DNA of 64,000 nt from assembly GCA_037138755.1 (NCBI GenBank), contig JBAXHT010000001.1, forward strand, positions 1,955,805 through 2,019,804. The letters run 5' to 3'. A program made the position numbers and the translations under genes. The notes beneath the pieces were generated by a model that saw only the letters and a list, made by a program, of their open reading frames with translations, ran no database searches and was not told where the DNA came from. Origin of the DNA: Armatimonadota bacterium. GTDB lineage: Bacteria; Armatimonadota; Fimbriimonadia; Fimbriimonadales; Fimbriimonadaceae. This document shows positions 59,457 to 64,000 of this stretch, in pieces. Every line of letters starts with the position of its first letter. Within the stretch, counting starts at the first letter, position 1.

Positions 59457-59945
59457 ATGCGAAGTGATCTTTTTGTGGTGACTTTTAACCGGAAGAGTCC
59501 GCCGAGCTGGCAGCCGATTTGCCCTCGGTGCGGCGGAGTGGCTAATTCACGTTTGAGTTTTCTGACTCAGGCCAAATGGGGTTGCATCGGGATATTTGTT
59601 CCGATTTTGCTGCTGTTTGGGTTAGCACGGGTGACGGTACCGATTTGTACGGGTTGCAAGCGTGCGTTGCGAATTAAGCAACTTGGACGCACCGCGACTT
59701 GTGTGGCGTGCATGATGCCGGTGATTTGCGCGATGATTTGGCTTGGGATAGAGAACAAATACTTGAGGCGGATCGTGATGATTATTCTTACGATCATCGG
59801 TTTGCTACCTTGGGTCCTGCTGGAGGTCATCAAACCATTGGATGTTTCTGTTGAGTGCGAGGGCGATGAGTGCTCTTTTCGATTTGCCTCAGAGGCGTTC
59901 TCTTTGGCGCACGGTGGAAGAGCGTACAACTTCATGGAGGCCTGA
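59457..59945 (+). CDS. Membrane protein with two cysteine pairs (zinc-ribbon-like)
   Basis: 162 residues. CPRC at 22-25 and CTGC near residues 63-66 are the halves of a possible zinc ribbon, split by a hydrophobic segment at about 42-60. Two further membrane segments follow (about 80-95 and 103-122), then a short outer or cytoplasmic tail with CEGDEC. No family recognised. Single gene between the recombinase remnant and the PEP-CTERM gene. Metal binding is inference. Confidence 0.7.
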   Translation: MRSDLFVVTFNRKSPPSWQPICPRCGGVANSRLSFLTQAKWGCIGIFVPILLLFGLARVTVPICTGCKRALRIKQLGRTATCVACMMPVICAMIWLGIENKYLRRIVMIILTIIGLLPWVLLEVIKPLDVSVECEGDECSFRFASEAFSLAHGGRAYNFMEA

Positions 59946-59984
59946 CGCGCGAGTTGGCTAGGCTGACTTTGTGAATATTCCGAC

Positions 59985-60040
59985 CTTGCGTGCAAAAGCC
60001 CGACAGAGAGAGCTGTGCCGAAGCACAAGTGGTCTAGAGG
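59985..60040. repeat. Imperfect direct repeat flanking the PEP-CTERM gene, left copy
   Basis: Shares TGCGTGC, AGCCCGACA, AGAG, GTGC, GAAGCACA and GTCTAG blocks, in order and spacing, with 61097-61152. About three quarters of positions agree by eye. The repeats sit about 100 bases before and just after the 60145-61080 gene. Confidence 0.7.
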
Positions 60041-60144
60041 GTGCCTCGCGCGGCTCGAGACGCCTTTCTCTGCCGGCAGTCTCACCCTGCCACCGACAGT
60101 ATTTCTAGCTAGTTGAAGTTCTAGGATCGGTGTACAATTTGGTG

Positions 60145-61080
60145 ATGCGTTTGTTTGTTGGATGCGGCTTGGTTTTGGCTTCTGGGATTGCCTCAGCGCA
60201 GTTCTTGCTCGTTCCAGATTCTGGGAATGATCGGATTTTGAAGCTAGACGCGCAGACTGGGGCGGTTATTGATGCCAACTTCATTGTGAACGCCGCGTTT
60301 TCGACGCCGGTTGCGGCTAAGCAGGTGGGTGCTGAAATCTGGATCACGGATCAGATCAACGACTCGATCTACCGCTACAGTGATAGCGGAAGCCTGTTGA
60401 GCACAATCACGGGTCAGTTGGATAACGTTCGCGGGTTGAATGTGGTTAACGGCCAGGTCTGGGTTACAAACGCGGGAACAGCAAATGGCGGTGCCATTGG
60501 GATCTACCGCTACGACTTTAGCGGAAATCTGCTCGGGAACTTCGCGCTTGGAGCATCTTCGGGAAGTAACAGCCCTTGGGACATTAAGCAGTTTGGTTCC
60601 GACGTTTACATTTCGGATTCAACAAGCGATGATATTGATCGCTATGATGTTTCGGGCACATACCTTGGCAAGTTCTATAACTCGCCGGGGTCGGCGGACC
60701 TGAATTTTCCTCAGCAAATTGGGACGTTTAACAACCAAGTGATGGTTGCGGGGTTTAGCATTCCGACCGGGCTTTATCGCTTTGACAGCTCCGGAGCTAA
60801 GGTTGGAACCTACGATGTTTCGGGTTCACTTGGATTGCGGGGTGTCTACCAGCTTGGCAACGGAAACATTCTGGCTACGGGAGGCACTCGCTTGGTGTTG
60901 ATCAACACTTCCGGCCCGGTTTGGACAGATTCGAATTTGATCAACCAGCTGACACCGGCGGCGAGCTTCCGATTCATTCATGAATTCACTCCGGTGCCTG
61001 AGCCCGGAACTCTAGCAGTATTGGGGCTGGGGTGCGCGGCGATGTTGCGGCGGAAGCAGAAGGTCAAGAAGTCTTTGTAG
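60145..61080 (+). CDS. PEP-CTERM sorted protein with beta-propeller-like repeats
   Basis: 311 residues from ATG; GTG codons at 60130 and 60142 are also in frame. Signal peptide (MRLFVGCGLVLASGIASAQ), then five or six NHL/YVTN-like blades with repeated patterns of the type DSGNDRILKLD, NDSIYRYSDSG, SDDIDRYDVSG and TGLYRFDSSG. The end is a full PEP-CTERM signal: VPEPGTLAVLGLGC, a hydrophobic stretch, then RRKQKVKKS. It should be exported and processed by the exosortase encoded at 50.6 kb. No cognate partner gene is adjacent. Confidence 0.9.
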   Translation: MRLFVGCGLVLASGIASAQFLLVPDSGNDRILKLDAQTGAVIDANFIVNAAFSTPVAAKQVGAEIWITDQINDSIYRYSDSGSLLSTITGQLDNVRGLNVVNGQVWVTNAGTANGGAIGIYRYDFSGNLLGNFALGASSGSNSPWDIKQFGSDVYISDSTSDDIDRYDVSGTYLGKFYNSPGSADLNFPQQIGTFNNQVMVAGFSIPTGLYRFDSSGAKVGTYDVSGSLGLRGVYQLGNGNILATGGTRLVLINTSGPVWTDSNLINQLTPAASFRFIHEFTPVPEPGTLAVLGLGCAAMLRRKQKVKKSL

Positions 61081-61096
61081 GGGGCCTGAGTGGTCT

Positions 61097-61152
61097 CCTG
61101 CGTGCTAGAGCCCGACATTTAGAGTGGTGCTGAAGCACACGCAGTCTAGTGG
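61097..61152. repeat. Imperfect direct repeat flanking the PEP-CTERM gene, right copy
   Basis: Counterpart of 59985-60040. Starts 17 bases after the PEP-CTERM stop. The GTGCTGAAGCAC part is nearly palindromic. A weaker match to the first half (GCGTGCTCGAGCCCG) is seen at 11142-11174 between pheT and kbl. Confidence 0.7.
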
Positions 61153-61209
61153 GCGGCGTTGCACCCTATGGTTTCGACTGCGAATTAGGGTTGTGCGCTC
61201 CTAGAAGAC

Positions 61210-61258
61210 AAAAAAATGTGAGGTGGCGGATAGGAGAGCTATGCTGGCCAACCTCACA
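61210..61258 (-). terminator. Rho-independent terminator on the minus strand without an assigned gene
   Basis: TGTGAGGTGGC and GCC-A-ACCTCACA arms (one bulged base) close a 19-base loop; read on the minus strand the stem is followed by seven T. No annotated minus-strand gene ends here, so it implies an unassigned transcript arriving from the direction of 61.3-61.6 kb. Confidence 0.7.
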
Positions 61259-61612
61259 AAGGCTTGCACCGTTGACTTTGCCCTTGGATCTCTCCCCCGA
61301 AGGTGTCCCATCAACTGGTGACTGGTAGTATTACCAGCCAATCTTGCAAAACGCAAGTTTTTGTTAAATTTGCTCTCGATTTCACAATAAATCTTTTCGC
61401 TGCGGGTATGGCTTTGACTCATTTTGTTAGGAGCGATGAACTCCCGGTAAGATTGCTGGGTTATCGAGCAAAACCCGGGCAGTTTCAGAATTTCGTGAAA
61501 ATCGGAACTTCTGGCGCGGGAATTGTGTCTGACACCGAAGTCGGAGGCGTGCGTCGTGTCTCCTGACAGGTATCCTAGACGCGATCTTAAATCATAGGGA
61601 GGTGCGCGACCC

Positions 61613-62524
61613 TTGGCCGCCGCCATAGAAACAAAGCAGTTAACAAAGACTTACAAGAGCAAAAGCCGAAACCTTACCGTTGTGGACAAGCTCGACCTTC
61701 ACGTTGAAGAAGGCGAGATTTTCGGATTCTTGGGGCCAAACGGCGCCGGGAAGACGACGACCATCAAGATGCTTCTCAGCATCATTGAAGCAACGTCAGG
61801 CGAAGGATACATTCTTGGTAAGGAACTTGGTGACTTTGATGTGCACAAGCTCATCAGTTACGTCCCCGAGCGACCTTATTATTACGAGTACATGACCGGA
61901 CTTGAGATCCTCAAGTTCTACGGATCGCTCTTCGGAATCTCCGATGTGGCGCACATGCAGAACTTGCTGGAGCGCGTAGGCCTTGCCGACGCTCGCAATA
62001 CCAACAAGACGATCAACCAGTACTCGAAGGGTATGCAGCAACGCATCGGGCTTGCCCAGGCGCTCCTGAACGATCCTAAGTTGTTGTTCCTAGACGAACC
62101 TACGGGTGGACTTGACCCGATTGCTCATCGCGAGATTCGCGACCTTATCTTGGGCTTCCGCGAGGAAGGCCGAACGGTCTTTATTTCATCGCACGAGCTT
62201 TCGGAAGTTGAGCTGATCTGCGACCGCGTAGCGATCATCAACCACGGCGTCATCGTTGCACAAGGCAAGCTGACCGACCTTCTGGCTGGCGGGCGAGTTG
62301 AAATTCTGGTTGGAAAGCTTGATCGAGGCGTTTTCAGCGACATGAAGATCGAAGATGGCAACATCCACGACACTCCGGCTGGTGTGTTGTTCGACGTTCC
62401 GGAAGGATCGGAAATCAACGCGATCATCGATGGTGCTCGTGCAAAGGGTGGCCAGATCGTGAGTATTGTTCCGCGCAAAAAGCGCCTTGAAGACCTATTC
62501 GTGGAGGCGGTTCGAAACAAATGA
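61613..62524 (+). CDS. ABC transporter ATP-binding protein (ABC-2 exporter type)
   Basis: 303 residues, starting at TTG behind GGGAGGTG. Walker A GPNGAGKTT at residues 41-49, the signature YSKGMQQR, Walker B LLFLDEPTGGLDP, and the switch histidine in FISSHELSEVE. The C-terminal extension of about 80 residues is typical of NatA/CcmA-like exporters. The stop overlaps the permease start (ATGA). Substrate unknown. Confidence 0.94.
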   Translation: MAAAIETKQLTKTYKSKSRNLTVVDKLDLHVEEGEIFGFLGPNGAGKTTTIKMLLSIIEATSGEGYILGKELGDFDVHKLISYVPERPYYYEYMTGLEILKFYGSLFGISDVAHMQNLLERVGLADARNTNKTINQYSKGMQQRIGLAQALLNDPKLLFLDEPTGGLDPIAHREIRDLILGFREEGRTVFISSHELSEVELICDRVAIINHGVIVAQGKLTDLLAGGRVEILVGKLDRGVFSDMKIEDGNIHDTPAGVLFDVPEGSEINAIIDGARAKGGQIVSIVPRKKRLEDLFVEAVRNK

Positions 62525-63306
62525 GACCAGTTATTGCTATTGCAAAGGCGACGGTTGGCGAAGCAATTCGTCGGCGCGTTTTGCTGATTATCCTTTTCAT
62601 CGCTGTTCTGTTGCTGTTGGTTGCACCGCTTTTGGGCGTGCTTTCGGCTCGACAAGAGCAAACGGTTCTTACCGGCTTCGTGCTTGGCATCGTTCAGCTC
62701 TCGAGCGCAGTGATTGCGATCACTTTGACGGTTTACATGTTGCCTAACGAGGTTGAGCGACGCACGATCTACACGATTTTGAGTAAGCCAGTTCAGCGCT
62801 GGCAATTCCTCATCGGCAAGTATCTCGGAGCCGTTTCGGCTTTGGCGATCATGATGGGGCTGATGGCGATTGTTTCGGTTCTTGAGTTTGGGTTGTTCCA
62901 CCAAGATTGGGCGAAGGGTATCTCGCTACTTCAGGCGTATGGAATGTTCTTCGTTCAGATGAGCTTGTTGGCTTCGGTCGCGATCTGCTTATCGACCTTC
63001 GTTGCTCCGCTAGTGAACTTCTTCCTTACCGGAGGAATTTATCTGATCGGAACTCTTGGTTATGCCTTCTTCGATTCGTTTAACAAGAATCCCAATGCAC
63101 CTCAGCTTGGAAAAGCTCTCTCGTTCATCGTGAGTTCGATCCTTCCAAACTTTGCCAGCTACAACGTTCAGAACCCGCTGATTAATCCTGAGACAACGAT
63201 CACCAATCCGACGATGTATGCGATCAACGCAGTTCTGTATGGTCTGTTCTACATCATGATCATGCTGATCATCGGGATGCTGATGTTCGACCGAAAGGAG
63301 GTCTAA
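62521..63306 (+). CDS. ABC-2 type permease
   Basis: 261 residues with six membrane helices (VLLIILFIAVLLLLVAPLLG, then others through the C-terminal helix at about 240-258). The short loop after helix 2, MLPNEVERRTIYTILSKP, is the expected coupling region for the ATPase. Half-transporter that would dimerise. Coupled by a 4-base overlap to the ATPase gene; AAGGAGGT near its end is the ribosome site of the next gene. Confidence 0.92.
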   Translation: MRPVIAIAKATVGEAIRRRVLLIILFIAVLLLLVAPLLGVLSARQEQTVLTGFVLGIVQLSSAVIAITLTVYMLPNEVERRTIYTILSKPVQRWQFLIGKYLGAVSALAIMMGLMAIVSVLEFGLFHQDWAKGISLLQAYGMFFVQMSLLASVAICLSTFVAPLVNFFLTGGIYLIGTLGYAFFDSFNKNPNAPQLGKALSFIVSSILPNFASYNVQNPLINPETTITNPTMYAINAVLYGLFYIMIMLIIGMLMFDRKEV

Positions 63307-63311
63307 GCCTA

Positions 63312-64000
63312 ATGGGAAGTTTCGAAACTAAGAAAGCATTTCGGTCGAAACTAGCTGTAGCGGCTGCGGGTCTTTTCGTCGGTCAAGCCGTCATCGGTAA
63401 TCTCGGCGTCTTTCCGGGTTGGAGTAAGAATTACAGCCCGGTTAAGGAAGGGAAGAGCCTCGTCTCAGCCTCACTTTCGGCGGACCAAATGCTGTTCGCG
63501 CTTGCTGGCTTTCGCGAGTTGATCGCGGGAATCCTGTGGGTTCGAGCGGACTCGTTCTTCGAGACGGGGAATTACGACGCGATTCTGCCGATCATTCGGC
63601 TGGTCACGATGTTAGATCCTCACCAGATCGACGTCTATGCAACCGGAATGTGGCACATCGGCTACAACTTCACGGATGAGGATCAACGGTCTGATCGTAG
63701 ATATCTGCCTTCGGCGGTGGCGCTCGGAACCGAAGGTGCCGAGCAAAACCCGAAGACCTATGAAATGTTCTTCGAAACGGCTTGGCTTTGGTATCACAAG
63801 ATTGAAGACAACTATCCGGCTGCTGTGAAGTGGATGGAGGAGGCGCACAAGCGGGTGGATATTATGCCAGCTCGCAGAAACTTGCTTTGCCGGCTTTATG
63901 AGCGCAATGGTCAGGTTGATAAGTCCGTTGAGCTGTGGTACACGCTGAGCGATGAAGCAGTCAAGCTGTACGAGATGGATAAGCAACGGCGCAACTACTC
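63312..64000 (+). CDS. TPR-like membrane protein of the ABC operon, 3' truncated by the window edge
   Basis: 229 complete codons are visible to the window edge with no stop. The ATG lies eight bases after a perfect AAGGAGGT and five bases after the permease stop, so it belongs to the transporter operon. An N-terminal membrane segment (about residues 14-34) is followed by helical TPR-like repeats, for example ETGNYDAILPIIRLVTMLDPHQ and AVKWMEEAHKRVD and LLCRLYERNGQVDKSVELW. Probably an accessory or sensor partner for the ABC exporter; the exact role is unknown. Confidence 0.85.
   Translation, partial: MGSFETKKAFRSKLAVAAAGLFVGQAVIGNLGVFPGWSKNYSPVKEGKSLVSASLSADQMLFALAGFRELIAGILWVRADSFFETGNYDAILPIIRLVTMLDPHQIDVYATGMWHIGYNFTDEDQRSDRRYLPSAVALGTEGAEQNPKTYEMFFETAWLWYHKIEDNYPAAVKWMEEAHKRVDIMPARRNLLCRLYERNGQVDKSVELWYTLSDEAVKLYEMDKQRRNY

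Larger units (their letters stand above)
61081..61612. other. 532-base intergenic region, structured, no convincing gene
   Basis: Holds the right-hand direct repeat, a minus-strand terminator at 61210-61258, a CTGGTA/TACCAG hairpin at 61322-61337, and a weak CTTGC/GCAAG hairpin followed by TTTTT at 61343-61362. Open frames on both strands lack codon character and family features. It may carry the leader of the ABC operon and a minus-strand small RNA. Confidence 0.5.

Noticed and set aside
61303-61566. An 87-codon plus-strand frame before the ABC operon
   Set aside because: No ribosome site, no family features and irregular codon use; it covers hairpins better explained as non-coding.

Overview
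The window is about 64 kb of chromosome from a Gram-negative-type bacterium. It most resembles Armatimonadota (Fimbriimonadia-like), by inference: there is a DUF1559-type pseudopilin whose N-terminal segment runs on into FPVFAQAKE, PEP-CTERM proteins with a matching exosortase, many lipobox-bearing small proteins, housekeeping genes split away from their usual partners, and frequent GTG/TTG starts. No rRNA, tRNA, CRISPR array or intact mobile element was found.

Layout. 1-2.4 kb: the end of an ECF sigma factor and its probable anti-sigma partner, then a putative HExxH metallopeptidase. 2.4-5.1 kb (minus): the tightly overlapped chain grpE-glmM-coaX-peptidase. 5.1-7.7 kb: a winged-helix regulator divergent from a serine hydrolase, with an inverted repeat and two -10 boxes between them, then a TlpA-like thioredoxin. 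7.7-17.3 kb: a membrane protein, a short pheT lacking the tRNA-binding OB domain, kbl, a clan GH-A type glycosidase, two alpha/beta hydrolases, and two copies of a palindromic dispersed repeat. 17.6-26.3 kb: clpC, a polytopic membrane protein, an alkyltransferase-like protein, a PEP-CTERM gene broken by two adjacent in-frame stops, a two-domain protein with a cysteine-less thioredoxin fold, and groES-groEL behind a degenerate CIRCE operator. 26.3-31.4 kb: a Gfo/Idh/MocA oxidoreductase and an unrecognised three-gene cassette in which two paralogues flank a third protein.

31.4-52.2 kb is a surface polysaccharide locus. It holds glmS (UDP-GlcNAc supply), an initiating sugar-phosphate transferase, a Wzz-like co-polymerase fused to a kinase-like domain with degenerate motifs, a Wzy-like polymerase/ligase, a Wzx-like flippase, six GT4 glycosyltransferases, nucleotide-sugar genes (gmd, ugd, an RmlC-like cupin, a UDP-xylose synthase-like SDR), and an exosortase followed by EpsI. 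Together they imply a Wzx/Wzy-type polymer containing hexosamine-, GDP-mannose- and UDP-glucuronate/xylose-derived sugars, with the sorting protease for PEP-CTERM proteins built into the same locus. Two candidate substrates lie elsewhere in the window (22.1 kb, broken; 60.1 kb, intact).

52.2-64 kb: small lipoproteins and the pseudopilin, a nuoA-nuoC-nuoD cluster without nuoB, a translationally coupled trpD-trpC-trpF operon, a gene-poor scar carrying the C-terminal remnant of a tyrosine recombinase, an intact PEP-CTERM beta-propeller-like protein flanked by imperfect direct repeats, a structured non-coding stretch with a minus-strand terminator, and an ABC exporter operon running off the right edge.
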